Shown here: piece by piece, positions 37,302 through 48,905 of the stretch
Layout: every line of letters starts with the position of its first letter
How positions within the stretch are numbered: the first letter of the stretch is position 1
Assembly: GCA_014529385.2 (NCBI GenBank)
Contig: CM043969.1
Span: 67,280,676 to 67,344,675, forward strand
Source: Adiantum capillus-veneris
Lineage: Eukaryota; Streptophyta; Polypodiopsida; Polypodiales; Pteridaceae
Reading direction: 5' to 3'
Length of the DNA: 64,000 bases
Translations under genes and position numbers: made by a program
Notes under the pieces: model-generated
Databases searched by the model: none
The model's input: only the letters and a program-made list of their open reading frames with translations
What the model was told of the DNA's origin: nothing

Positions 37302-37699
37302 TTCACACTGTAAACTACCTCACATTCTCTAGTCATGTCCAATCCCCGCACACCTCGGTCTAGAGGTGCACGGAGATCAGAACCATCGGGTTATAATCTC
37401 GTCTTTATTGGTCAATGCCTATATTTGTGGGTACGAGAAATCTACACACCCACGTCTACATGATAGTGCATGTAGTGGACAAAACCCCTTTGCCTCTTCT
37501 CTAGCTGTAGCATTTCACAACATCTTAACATCTCTTCACAGTAGATCTTTGTTCGAGAGATTACTTAGCACATTACATGTTGGCCTTCAATTTGAGTATC
37601 ATGCCGTTGAAACTTTCCAACTGAAGGTCTCATCCGTAGAGAGGAAGAGAGGGATCATCGTTCGTCTAACTCTAATTTTTTTACCGTAATCCCGAAGGT

Positions 37700-38290
37700 A
37701 GACTCTAATATAAAAACTCAATCCAAAATTTAATTTTAAATCTAACCTAGTTGAACATGTGGTGATTCGCGGCTGATTGAATATGATTAATGTGTGAGTT
37801 AATAGGTGTCAGATTCTAATGGGAATATACATATTGTTGTGTAACTAGTGTTTGCTCTTTGGGCAAAGCGCGCCTTCATTGACATGCACTAAAATCTAAC
37901 ATAAATCCAATCTAATCTTAAATTGAACATAAATTTAAATCTAATATAATTTTAAACTCAAAATAAACTTAAATGTAATGTAATTTTAAATCTAACATAA
38001 ACATAAATACAATCTAACTTAAATCTAAATTTAATTTAGTTAATCTTAAATCTTGTCTTAATCTTAATGATCTAACTATAATCTAATATTAAACTCAATA
38101 TAAACCTAAATCTAATCCAATCTTAAATCCTAAACCTAAATGTAATCTAACTTAAATTTAACATAGCTAGCTAATCTTTAATACTGTCCTAATTTTAAAT
38201 CTAACGTAAATCTAAATCTAACATAATCGTAAACTCAACATAAACATAAATCTAAATGTAATGTAACTTAATCTAATTTAAATCTTAATT
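37700..38290. repeat. AT-rich degenerate short-period repeat
   Basis: Variants of TAAATCTAACATAAAC and TTAAATCTAA recur throughout with changing spacing. No gene is visible. It looks like a decayed satellite or minisatellite. Confidence 0.75.

Positions 38291-38293
<3 letters not shown>

Positions 38294-38360
<67 letters not shown>
38294..38360. repeat. (CT)n array
   Basis: About 66 bp of pure CT at the end of the AT-rich block. Confidence 0.96.
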
Positions 38361-38363
<3 letters not shown>

Positions 38364-38427
38364 TTTTCTCCCCTTACCTCTCTCTTTCGTCTTCTCTCCC
38401 TTTCTCTCTCTTTGGTTTTTTATTCTC

Positions 38428-39620
38428 TGTAACATTTAATGACCTAAAAACTTGTGTGTAGCGGAAATTAGCATGAACATAGTGGGCATTTCATTAGAAT
38501 AAATTTCTAATGAGAATTACAAGAGTGCTTGGGTGGAGAGAGCAACAAAAAGCATAACACCTAGTGACATAGCATGAACAATACTTTCAAAAGAGAGAGA
38601 AATTAAGCTATTGACAACAGTTGAGGACCGGATTTACATGGAGCCGGTCCCCCCTCCAAAAGGCTTTGTATTATGGTTTCTCCCATCAAGAGAGACATTG
38701 TACAATACAATTCTTTGTGTTCCTTCAAGACTAGCTAGTGCAATGAAGATGAAAGCTTCATGCACTAAGCAAAACACTTATTAAACACAACATCAATTGC
38801 CTCCAGTCTCAGACCCAAGACCTCACACACCTTCGAAGATGGTGAGAGCTAGCGGGGTATGAGAGTAGATTGAGAGGAAGAAGGAGTATTCTTACGAGAA
38901 AGATGTACATCTCCTCACATAATCACTCATATTAGCATAGCTTATCTTAGTAATTAGCATGGTGGAGGAGATGAGCATGCATTGAAGCTTGGCTCTTGGT
39001 TGGATTTGCATCACAAAGCCAAGAGTTGTTGGGGTAGGCCTCCCTTCTCACAAGCTTGGAGTAGGTGATAAGCTTTCCATTAAAGCTTGAGAAGGAGAGA
39101 GAGTCTTCTTTACTTCACACATGAGATTGTGTGAGTGTGTGTGTGATAATGCCTTGCAAAAATCATCCCCCTCTCTCTCTTGGTCTACCCCTCTTGCTGT
39201 TTGCTCATGCTACAGTCTCATTAGACCTCCCTAGGGCTAGCCAATAATAATTAAGCAGTATAAGTGATAGGCTTCTGACATGTGTCCCCCTTTCCCCTTT
39301 CGTGAGAGCTTTATGTAATTAATAAATGCAACTAAACTCTCATTGGACCCCTTTGCCTCCTGGCCAATAGGAATCAGGCAAGTCATTGGGCTACGGAATG
39401 CTCATTGGTCCCCTTGGGAGACTGTCCAATAGTCTTCTAGAGAGCTTAATTCTCATTGGTTCTTTTATTAAGTGTTTTTAAATTAATTAAACTAGATTTA
39501 CTCTAGCCTAATTCTCATTGGTCCACCTCCAAGGCCATCCAATAGGAATTGGGTACACCTTGTGGGCATCTGGGCTAGGGAGCTGACATGTGTCCCTCAT
39601 TCCCTTTGTGTAAAGGGAGC

Positions 39621-39661
<41 letters not shown>

Positions 39662-39985
39662 TTTCTTTCTCATCCCCTACTCCCAAGGCTCGCCCCTCCT
39701 ATGTAGGGATTGATAAAGACTTTTGGGCACACACAAAGCATCCAATTCCCCCCATGCTGACACAACCTTTGAATTTTGGAACCTTAGCATTTTGGAAGTC
39801 TTAATGAGCTCAACCTTAGGGTCTTTTAAGCCCATTGTTGCACATGGCTCTTTTGCAGATGGCCCCCCCCTTTGGATCCCTATTTTCACTCCTTTGGATC
39901 CCTACTGTGGCCGATCTGCTAGATTAACCAATATTCTAACCATTACCTCTCTCTTGAAATCATAGTCGTCCTCGACTATGGGGTA
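38428..39985 (-). repeat. probable 3' LTR region of the gypsy element
   Basis: Non-coding sequence downstream of the gypsy polyprotein, possibly starting TGTAACATTTAATGACC at 38,428. A minus-strand purine tract (CAAGAGAGAGG, near 39,945-39,956) could be the polypurine tract. Without the partner LTR neither edge can be proven. It includes a GT array at 39,618-39,659. Confidence 0.35.
39618..39659. repeat. (GT)n array
   Basis: About 40 bp of GT. Confidence 0.95.
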
Positions 39986-40288
39986 GAGAAGATAAAGCAT
40001 ATTCATTAGTCCTTTTCTTAGCGGGTAGAGGATCCCTATGTTACCCTACGACATCATTCCACAATGGATGACTAGTCCATTTGGCGCTTGAGAGCCTGAG
40101 GTTTCTGCAAGCATGTCTACACATTAGTTCTATCAATCTTCCATAGTCGAGTGAAAAGCTCTACTTGGTGTTTGGGAGACGTCGTCTCCGCAAACTTGAT
40201 CTGAGCATGCATATTACTTCATTTTTGTGCACAATAAAGAAAAAGAGAGTCTTAAAAGACAAAACCTTTGTTCATTTTGTACATTTGT

Positions 40289-40606
40289 TTACTCTTGGGA
40301 AGCATTGTAAGCATTGACATGTTTTAGGTTATCCTTTGATTGTATGCCTTGCATCCATCTAGCATCTTCAAAAGGATAATTTTTAAACTTAATAAGATAT
40401 CGTCGGATAGTCTTACCGCCTCTTAGGACCTTGTCTTCATGTCGGAGAATGGACTTGGGCTGTAGCACCTCTCCTTGGTCCTCGATCTCCGGTGGGTCTT
40501 CAGTAGTTGGTTCTTGAGGTGGCTCTCCTTTGTAAGGCTTTAATAGGCTCACATGGAAAGCATTGTGTATGAGCCAATGATTGGGCAACTTGAGTTGATA
40601 GCCCAT
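40289..40606 (-). pseudogene. gypsy integrase C-terminus with chromodomain-like end
   Basis: HNAFHVSLLKPYKGEPP is the usual integrase C-terminal landmark. The following VLQPKSILRHEDKVLRGGKT and YLIKFKNYPFEDARWM resemble a chromodomain (YLVKW.....TWE) that guides chromovirus integration to marked chromatin. It ends at a stop at 40,289. Confidence 0.75.
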
Positions 40607-40727
40607 CTCTTAATTGGCCTAAGAATCTAGAAGGGACCATAGTACCTTTTTGCTAGTTTAGCATAGTACTTTTGGTGTTCTGTAGGATTCTTGCCCATCG
40701 TGTGCCTTAATCGATCCTTGGGAAAGT

Positions 40728-41903
40728 TTAATAAGGCCTTTGTTGTGAGATAGAGATAGCATCCTTAATCTTTTGAAAAGATTCTTGTAGGTCTCGGCTA
40801 TACTCATCTGCAGCGAAGATCTTCCCATGTACCTTAAGTAACAAGGGACTTTTTGATCTTCCCTCAATTACCTTGAAAGGTGCTTTTCCTGTGGAAGTAT
40901 GTACAGTGTTATTGTAAACATACTCCACTAAGGGTAAGTACTTCTCCCATTGGGATCTTTGATCTACTTCCGTTACATAGGCTTTTAGTAGATCGAGAAT
41001 TGTTAGGTTAGCTATTTCACTTTGGCCATCAGTTTGTGGATGATAGGCCGAAGAGAAGTTTAGCCTTGTCCCTAAATTCTCAAAGAGACCCTTCCAGAAA
41101 TTACTGGTCATTCTAGGATCTCTATCCGACACTATGGACATTGGCAAGCCATGGTACTTGAAAATTTGTGAAATGAAGAGGGTTGCTATTTGATAGGCTT
41201 TGATAGTCTTTTTGACAGGTATAAAATTAGCTTGTTTACTGAACCTGTCTACTATCGTCCATATTCCCGTATTCCCATGGATAGACATAGGCAATCCAAA
41301 GATAAAATCCATGGATATGCTCTCCCACGGTGAATTAGGTATTGGCAAGGGTTGAAGCAATCCAGGTTGCTTCCCTCTATCAAATTTTGTCTTTTGGCAT
41401 ACCACACATTTAGAAACATACTCTTGTATGTTCACTTTCATGGTAGGCCAATAGAAATATGTTTCAATACCCTTTAAGGTAGACTGAATCCCTCTATGCC
41501 CCATATAAGGAGGAGCATGAGATTCATACATTACTTTCTCATGTAGTGAGTTAGTAACGCATAGTCTATTGCCATAGAGAAGATAACCATCTTGTAAAGT
41601 AAATGGTTCTTCTTTCTTCCCTAATGCAAGGGCTGAAATCACATCTCTAAAATCGGGATCAATAGCATACTCATCTATCATTGAAGATAGATCATTGTGA
41701 GTTGCTATGGAAACCGAATTCACTCTCGGCCATCTTGAGAGTGCATCAGCTACTTGATTATGCTTGCCAGCAATGTGAGCAATATGAAAATGAAATTGCA
41801 AAAGGAAATTTGCCCACCTCATTTGTTTGTCGGAGAGCTTGGTCCGCGTCATGAAGTACTTAAGACTTTGGTGATCCGTTCGCAGAATGAAAGAAGTCCC
41901 CAA
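40728..41903 (-). pseudogene. gypsy RNase H end and integrase
   Basis: The RNase H end is FILRTDHQSLKYFM. The integrase HHCC zinc part (GHRGIQSTLKGIETYFYWP, CVVCQKTK) is followed by the catalytic core with SMDFIFGLP (D), VSDRDPRMTSNFW (D) and HPQTDGQSEIANLT (E), so all three acidic residues are present. The frame is open for about 390 codons and is lost near 40,730. Confidence 0.88.
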
Positions 41904-41993
41904 TAAATAGTGCTGCCATGAGTCTAAGACATGTAGAACTGCAAGGATTTCATTTTCATATATGCCTAGAGCTTGCTCAACAGGGTCGAGCCT

Positions 41994-42899
41994 TCAACTT
42001 TCATAGCCTATGGCGTGCCTTTCTTGAAGCAAAACAGTTCCAAGGCAATCACCACAAGCATCACATTGGACCTCAAATGGTTTTGAGAGATCCGGTAGTG
42101 TAAGCACAGGTTGAGAGATAAGCTTTTCGAAAGCATTGTTCTCCTTAGCAGACCATGTATACCTAACGCTTTTCTTTGTTAGGTCATGTAATGGTCCCGC
42201 AATTTGTGAGAACTTTTCTATGAAGCGTCTATAGTATGCACACATACCTATAAAGCTTCTTAGTTCATGAAGATTCTTTGGTTTAGGCCATCTTTTTATT
42301 ACCTCTAACTTTGATGGATCCATTTGGATGCCATCTTGAGAGATAATGTGACCTAAATATTGAATCTCTTGCAAGAAAAATTCACTTTTCTTTTGATTAA
42401 GATAAAGTTTATTCTCTTTTAAAACTCAAAATATTACCTGGAGGTGTTGCTTGTGTTCGTCTAATGAATTAGAGTAGATTATAATATAATCAAAGAACAC
42501 TCCAGTGAAGGTTTGATGAGGCCTGAACAGCTTCTCCATCAAGCGGTTGAATGTGGCTGGTGCACTGGTCAAGCCAAAAGGCATGACAATGTATTCGTAA
42601 AGACCAAATGTGGTGCAAAATGCGGTCTTTACAATGTCTTGATCAACTATCCTTATTTGGTGATAGCCACTTTTTAGGTCAATCCTACTAAAGTAGGTCG
42701 ATCCTTGTAGCTTATCAAATAGGTCTTCTACCCATGGAACGAGAAACCTATTCTTGATAGTGATCCTATTTAGTGCTCTATAGTTGACACACATACGATA
42801 TGTGTCGTCTTTCTTTTGCACTAATAGCACAGGTGAGCAAAATGGAGATGAGCTAGGCCTAACCATGCCCTTCTCAACTAACTCATGCACTTGCCGCAT
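41994..42899 (-). pseudogene. gypsy reverse transcriptase and start of RNase H, catalytically altered
   Basis: Reverse-transcriptase blocks are clear: VRPSSSPFCSPVLLVQKKD, YFSRIDLKSGYHQIRI, FGLTSAPATFNRLME. The catalytic motif, normally F-x-D-D, reads TGVFFDYIIIYS, so the second aspartate is a tyrosine. The thumb and connection (HIISQDGIQMDPSKLEVI, LRSFIGMCAYYRRFI) and early RNase H (CDACGDCLGTVL) follow after a frame break near 42,400. Confidence 0.85.
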
Positions 42900-43161
42900 A
42901 ATCTCCTCTTGTTGAGCTTGAGAAACTCTATAAGGAGGTTTGTTAGGGGTGAACTTCTTGGAAGAAGTTCAATTGCATGGTCATCATTACCTCGTTTAGG
43001 AGGTAGCTCACAAGGGATGTCGTCAATAAAAACATCTTGAAACCCCTTGAGAAAATTGGATAACTCTAATTCGTTTTGGTTTCTTTTATTTTCTTTTGCT
43101 GTAGCATTAGGTTCATTTTGAGAATCTTTAACAAAAATCATGTACACGGAAATAGAGCTCT

Positions 43162-43638
43162 TTATTGACTTGTTGAAAGCTGGTGTATGTACAATGGGAT
43201 AGTGTTACCCATTTCCTTAGCATCTATATACATGTCTTTTTCTCTGAACTTAAAGGAGATTCTCCTTTCAGGGGATTTAACATTGGCAGCCAGGCGATCA
43301 AACCATGGTGCCCCTAGGATTACATCCTCATGCTTGAGAGGAGGGATAAAGAAGTCCTCTTTGTCCACATAGCTTTGGACATGGAGCCTCAATTTCCCGA
43401 TTAAGGGAATGACTGAAGCTTCTTGCCCCTTGAAAGCACTATTTGCGGGTAGAACATCTCCCATCTCATAGGCTTGTATGCTTAGCTTGGTGGCCAACTC
43501 TATAGATATAGAATTGTGAGTAGAACCAGGGTCAAAGAGAATAAAAGCATCATGTTCTCTTACCTTTCCCCAAGCATGGCATAGAGGAGATCCTTTGTGG
43601 TGAATTTGGTGAGTCTCCTCCTCTTGGATTTCAACCAA
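43162..43638 (-). pseudogene. gypsy aspartic protease
   Basis: HDAFILFDPGSTHNSISIEL carries the D-[ST/P]-G-[ST] active site, here DPGS, as in many plant gypsy proteases. ILGAPWFDRLAANVK follows, the typical ILG..WL region. The domain would cut the polyprotein. Confidence 0.8.
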
Positions 43639-43639
43639 G

Positions 43640-44494
43640 GTATCTCTAGCAGGATCATGGCAGATGTTTTTTTGGGGACAAGCGCAGTACGCATGCCCTT
43701 GTTCGCCGCACTTGAAACACCGGTTATCCTTTAGATAACGCTCAAGCTCTTCAGGAGAGAGTTTGTTAGAGTTGCCCTTAGGAGACTTTTGGACATTGTC
43801 CTTCCCCTTAGGCTCGTTGGAACCCTTGTTCTCCGTGGGGTTAATATTTCTTTTAGCCCCCTTTTGGAAATTGATTCAAGAGGCCACCATAGTATGGTGT
43901 ATTACCGCCGATATGCTACGTGGCCTTTGGGAGTTGACATACTCCGTCATTTCTTCGGTTAAGCCCACACAAAATTGTTTCTTTTGCTCTCCAAAATCCA
44001 ACTTTTTGAAGACAGTGGCTTTGAGTTGTAGGTCCCAAAACTTTTCTACATATTTGTGGATGGATCATAGGGAGAGAGCTTTTAAGCTTCGCCATTCGGT
44101 GAGTACTTTGTCTTTGGCATCGGTGGCCAAAAACTACTTCATAACGGAAGCTCTTAAAGCTTTCCATGTTCGTGGAGCTTCACCGTTGGCTCGTAGGCTA
44201 GACCGCCATTGCCTGGCAGACTTTTCAAAGTGCATAGCTACATGGTGTAGCTTAGAGGACTCCATGAAGCCCTCATCTCCGAATGCCACATCAAATTGTT
44301 GGATAAAGGCCAACAGTTTGTCCGTAGCACCAAAGGTGCCATCATAGGTAAGGAAAGAGATGCTCTTCCCTCCCTCTTTGAACTTCTTGAGCTTGGACGA
44401 CCTCTTCCACGCGGCATAGGATTTCCTATGGCCTCTTTTCTTTGATGGTTCAAAGGTTGCACCATCACTTTCTTCAGAAGGTGAAGAATTTGAG
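43640..44494 (-). pseudogene. gypsy gag and zinc knuckle
   Basis: A serine-rich start (SNSSPSEESDG) leads to the Retrotrans_gag core (AMHFEKSARQWRSSLRANGE, then LTEWRSLK and KKLDFGEQKKQFCVGLTEEM). A knuckle follows near 43,725-43,690 (CFKCGEQGHAYCAC). One stop interrupts the core. The reading continues across copy C: TASTSSATNT at 54,290-54,268 joins SNSSPSEE at 44,494. Confidence 0.78.
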
Positions 44495-44526
44495 CATTAG
44501 GGGAATTTTGAGGTCACTTTTGTGCC
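44495..44526. repeat. left terminal inverted repeat of copy C
   Basis: CATTAGGGGAATTTTGAGG ... TTTTGTGCC. It matches the inverse of 54,236-54,267 with three differences. Confidence 0.95.
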
Positions 44527-44822
44527 CTGTAAGAATATGTAGAGAGAGAATATATACTTTAGTTTAAAAATAGTGAAATGTTTGTAAAAAGGTGATTTTG
44601 CGTCCTTTTTACCTCCATCGAAACATGTCATTGTCAAATCTTTCTAGGATCTTTCGTATTCTAAAAAATACTCCCTCCAAAACTAACGAAAACGTCAGTT
44701 CTGGCCCAAAATTCAAAATTTCCAAAAGCTGAAACAAACCTTTTCTGTGTCGTCTTCTTCCTCATATCTGCACAGCTTTTTCCTATAGTACTATCTCTAA
44801 CAAATATTGTTAACAGACTTCC

Positions 44823-47374
44823 ATGAGGATGAGAAGAAGCTTATACCATCTACACATTGAGCTAAATGAAGAATATTGTCCAGTGCGCAAGAGAAACAAA
44901 TGTGCAGAGGTGTCCTCGTCCATATTTGAAGCAATGCGGCAAGATCAAAAAAATAACATTGATCTCTGGACTGATGGAAGATTGTATCCAGTGGACCCAA
45001 TGACAAAGAGCACTCCCCCATTCTCAAATTGTTCATCTTTGATAAAATTTGTGGGTGATGGTCAAAGAGGGTTGCTAGGTTATACACAGAGTCTTGCGGC
45101 AGAGAGAGATATTCTTAAGTTAGAAGATCATTTGACCAAACAAATGATAAATACTCTTAAACAACAACTTGAGGAATGTAAAGAGAGTAACGAAAAGCTA
45201 CAAACTCAGCTCAAACAAGCTAGAAGCAAGAATACAATGTTAGAAAACAGACAAAGAGAAAAGAAGTTAAAGAACATTGAAGCCTTGAGACGTGGTGGAG
45301 GAGGTTGCAGCAGGAGAATCAGAGCAGCAAGGTTAGTTTGTTTATTTTGTTGGTGTCATTTGGACAATAATCAGTTAATTTTGTACCTTTTGATTTAGGA
45401 CTTTGCTACAACCAAACTCTACATCAAACATGGAAATGGCAGCTAAACATTATTGTGATGTTTTACCTCTCAAGGTTGCCAAAAAGATTTTCACAGAGAA
45501 GAAGTTTAAAAAGGCAAAGGAGCAGTGCATTGAGGGATTTTTGCAGAGCTCTTGCTTGGACAAGGAGGATGTGCAATATACTATGGATAAGGTAGGCATT
45601 AGCAGAGATGGTTATAGCAAGCTGTTCAGAAATATGAATTCAAGGTTAAAGCAATGTAAGGTCAGGTCCTCTTTGCTTCCAAAGCCATCCATTGTGCAGC
45701 AGGCAAGGAAAAAGATCAATGAGAGGATAATGGAGATGTTAGGTGAGCCTCACCACATTCATGGTACCTATCATGGTAAAAAGAGGGATCTTCAATTTGA
45801 CGAGTTCAATAATATTTTCCTTGACTTGAAGACACTTCAGAAGGAAATGATCAGATTCTATGAGCTGGAGCATACAGAAGCAAATGGTGTTGTCAGTTTT
45901 GTGATAAAGCTTGATGAATGTGAGATTGTTAAGAACAGAAAAATTGAGAGGATTTCCATAACTTTAATGAACAGAGCATTGAAACCGAAGGATACTAAGT
46001 ACTTCAGTGTGCAATCGGAGAAGAATGTCTGGTGGCTAGGTGCTTTTGAAGTAGAGAGTGAAGACTTTGATGTTCTGGATTGGGTTTTCCATCAAACAAC
46101 AATACCCGAAGTAATTAATGCACAAGAATTAGGGGAAGAGCTTGAAGTTGAAGGGTTTGGAAGTTACAGGGTGGAATGGCACATGGGAGGAGACCTTAAA
46201 ACCCTTAAATGTATGTACAATGTCTCCAAAGGAGCTATGGCAAAGAGCCCTTGTCTGTATTGTATGGCATCAGCAAAAGAATGTAATCCTGCAAATTGGA
46301 ACAAAGCACCCAATAGGCATACTCAAGATCCAAACTTCAAAGCAGTTTTAAATATTCCACTTGCTAATGTCCACATATGCACTCTGCATGCTCTTTGCAG
46401 AATTGTGGAGAAAATTGTACATCTCTATGTGGGGTTTGCGTGGAAGTTACAGCCAAAAGCAGCTAGAGATGTTGCAATCAAATGTATTGAAACGGTTTTA
46501 TCAGAAATTGGCCTTCACAGTGGTAAGGTTAAGATTGAAACAGACCTGAAGAGGTCTTCAAATGGAAACAATGTGCCTAGAAAGGTATGTGTTGGTGGTG
46601 TGAAGGCCAGAGCTTTCTTAGGGTTTCATGGCAAACTAGGAAAGGTAAATGCCAAGAAGGGTTCATCCAATGTGAAGTATAACCAGTGGAAAGCTCTCCA
46701 CAATGCCATCAAAGATCATGGTCTTGAAGGTACATCAAGAAACAAAAAGGCAGAGGTATGGGAATCACTAGACAAAGTATTTTCCTACTGTGATAAGACA
46801 TCCTGGGGGTAAAATGATCTGCCAAATTTCAAGAAAGTGCTCAATAACTTCAGAAGTGCAATGAAAGATGCTTGGGATCAGGAATTCACACATTACATGG
46901 TAAGTTTTTTATTCCTTTTTAATATGTACATACTTTTAGTTTGGAAGCATATGATTAATCTCATACTTACTAATTATTGACACACTTTTACTTTGCCAGC
47001 ATATAATTTACAATCACACTCCCTGGTTTGTAAAGAGATGGGGCTCCCTGTCCATATGGTCTACACAAGGCATGGAGAAATCCCATTATCAAGCAAGAAC
47101 CAAGTTTTTCAAGCATACAAGACATGGAGGAGGTGCAGTGAAGGCAAACAGCTTGCTTGAGGTTTTCCAATGGTTCTATAGACAAATATGGCATAGAACC
47201 AGATCAAAAATGACAAAGAAAGCACTACTGAACTCAGATTTAGCAAATGCCTTACACAAGAACAAGCAGAAAAGACAAAATTCATATAATAGTTCATCTG
47301 CAAATGAAAAATTCTTACAATGGCTAGCTACAAGAGAGAGACAAGGTAGAAAGTGGGCCAAAGTACAGGTATGA
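44823..47374 (+). CDS. gene 1: RAG1/Transib/CMC-like DDE transposase (one in-frame stop)
   Basis: Exons 44,823-45,331, 45,399-46,899 and 47,000-47,374 have GT-AG introns and add to 795 codons. Residues 1-170 end in a coiled coil (TLKQQLEECKESNEKLQTQL). The proposed catalytic core has D342 (VIKLDECEIV), D435 (HMGGDLKTLK) followed by C455-x2-C458 (CLYC), a TLHALCRIVEKIV helix, H671-x4-H676, and E696 in WSTQGMEK. In RAG1 the equivalents are D600, D708, C727/C730, H937/H942 and E962 in W-A-S-E-G-N-E. Spacing D2-E is 261 here against 254, and the second H to W is 14 in both. The stop at residue 641 (46,810-46,812) removes the last exon. Copies A and B read through that place differently. CMC relatives share the signature, so the exact superfamily is open. 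Confidence 0.88.
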
Positions 47375-47380
47375 GCAAAG

Positions 47381-48905
47381 TCAGTCTTTTGATGAAGGTA
47401 CATCAACTTCACCCCTAAACTTCAGAAACTTCTGCTTATTGTAGCCTATCATTTGTCTCTTGAGGTCCCCAGAGTGGGCAAGCACATAGGATGCCATTGT
47501 TGCAAAATAACCAGCTCTAGAACCAGTAAGGCCAGGGAAGAATCCAAAAATTCTGATGGCTTCCTCCTTTTCCACCAATATAAACTTCTCTAACCCTGGA
47601 GGAAGCTGATATGAACCAACAACCTTTGCAAGTGCTTTAATTACAAGCATAGGCAGCAATGGTTCTCTTGTAAACTTGTTATGGAATATAATGACAGTCT
47701 CTTTGTTGAGATTCCCAATAAAGTGTCCCAAGCTCTGGTTCCTTCCTAAATTTAAGGGTCTGGAACCCTTCCCCCTGCCAAGGAATTTTTCTGTGTCCAG
47801 TATTTCAATCTGCAAAAATATGTCTTGGTTAATTGTTCAGCACATTAATAAGACAGGGCATAATGGTCATTAACATACCTTAGGAGACTCATCCTCCTCA
47901 AACAAGGTAGGTTCCCATATATCAATGGATCTAGTTGGCCTTACTTCATAATCTCTGGTCTTTTCCTCTCCCATATGCTCTATTTTAAGCCTTTTCTGGA
48001 TCTCATTGAACTCCTCTTCAGAAGGTACACCCTGTTGCTCATATCTCAGAACAATGTCCTGCACATGCTTTCCAACACTTGAGCTGTCAATAAAATTTTC
48101 TGCCTCTGTGTCCATGACTGCTAAGGGGCAAGGTGAGTAATCAATAAATCCTATGTCATTAGATCCCCACTCAACCAAAACTGCCAAAGCATAATCTTCC
48201 CTTAGATCAAAAAGATGTTGAATGTCATTCAGCAAAACATATTCCTTTTTGTTAACTTTGTATGTGGGAAATGTTGATGTGCAATGCAAAGGATCAACAT
48301 CTTCATCCTCAATGTCAACATTCTCCACTTTAGTGATGTTTTCTGCTTTAAATTTTGCAATGTCTAGCATCTCAGTGCTTTGTAGCTTCTCTTCCTCTTC
48401 ATGGAACTCCATCTCTATCTCCTCTTTCTCCTGGTCCTCCTCAGCCTGGGAAATCTGCTTTGGAATCTCTTTTCCCTCTGGTGTTGGGAGTACACTGAAG
48501 AAAATGATAATTCCAAGGTCATAATCTACCAACTGGCAATGCATATTACCATGAAATTTGCAAGGCTTTATGATCTTTTGCCAGTCTGGATGAAGGCTTT
48601 ATGATCTTTTGCCAGTCTGGATGAAGGCTTGACCACTTCTTTGCAATACCTGTCCTTGACAAGCTACCTGCTTTGCATATATCAACAAAATGAACAAGAT
48701 TGTCAAGCCTGTGATCTCTGATCAAATCTGTATATATCTCTTTCAAGTCACTAATTTGTGTAGAGAAGCCATCCACAAGTGCTTGAAGATCAAAGGCAGC
48801 ATTAAAAATCTATTTGACACTTTGAAATCTTGTAAGTTCATTAACTTTGTAAAGAAAAGACATCAGCCTGCCATCAACGGTCTCTTGTATATCCTCTGTA
48901 TCCAT
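47381..48905 (-). pseudogene. gene 2: conserved unknown protein, convergent with the transposase
   Basis: Exons 48,905-47,879 and 47,809-47,381. Without a 31-bp tandem duplication (about 48,566-48,627) they total exactly 475 codons. The protein starts MDTEDIQETVDGRL. It has an acidic middle (QAEEDQEKEEIEMEFHEEEE), a conserved block EYVLLNDIQHLFDLREDY, and a C-terminal block FILVEKEEAIRIFGFFPGL. A stop lies in the first exon (near 48,809) and the duplication shifts the frame. I recognise no domain; it is not a kelch protein. The same blocks occur in copies A and B, always tail-to-tail with the transposase and only 6 bp from its stop here, so it is a constant partner gene. Confidence 0.75.
48566..48627. 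repeat. 31-bp tandem duplication that shifts the frame of gene 2
   Basis: GCTTTATGATCTTTTGCCAG plus 11 more bases occurs twice in a row without change. Removing one unit joins two long open frames. Confidence 0.93.

Larger units (their letters stand above)
40289..44494 (-). mobile_element. Ty3/gypsy chromovirus-type retrotransposon, body
   Basis: Minus-strand order is gag, CCHC knuckle, aspartic protease, reverse transcriptase, RNase H, integrase and chromodomain-like end, the gypsy/chromovirus layout. Gag is cut at 44,494 by copy C and resumes at 54,268-54,345. Upstream only a short leader remains before the CACTA end, so the 5' LTR and primer site are missing. Stops or frameshifts separate the domains. 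Confidence 0.88.

Noticed and set aside
47381-48905. Gene 2 as a RAG2 homologue
   Set aside because: The convergent position is suggestive, but no kelch repeats or PHD finger are visible; position alone is not homology.
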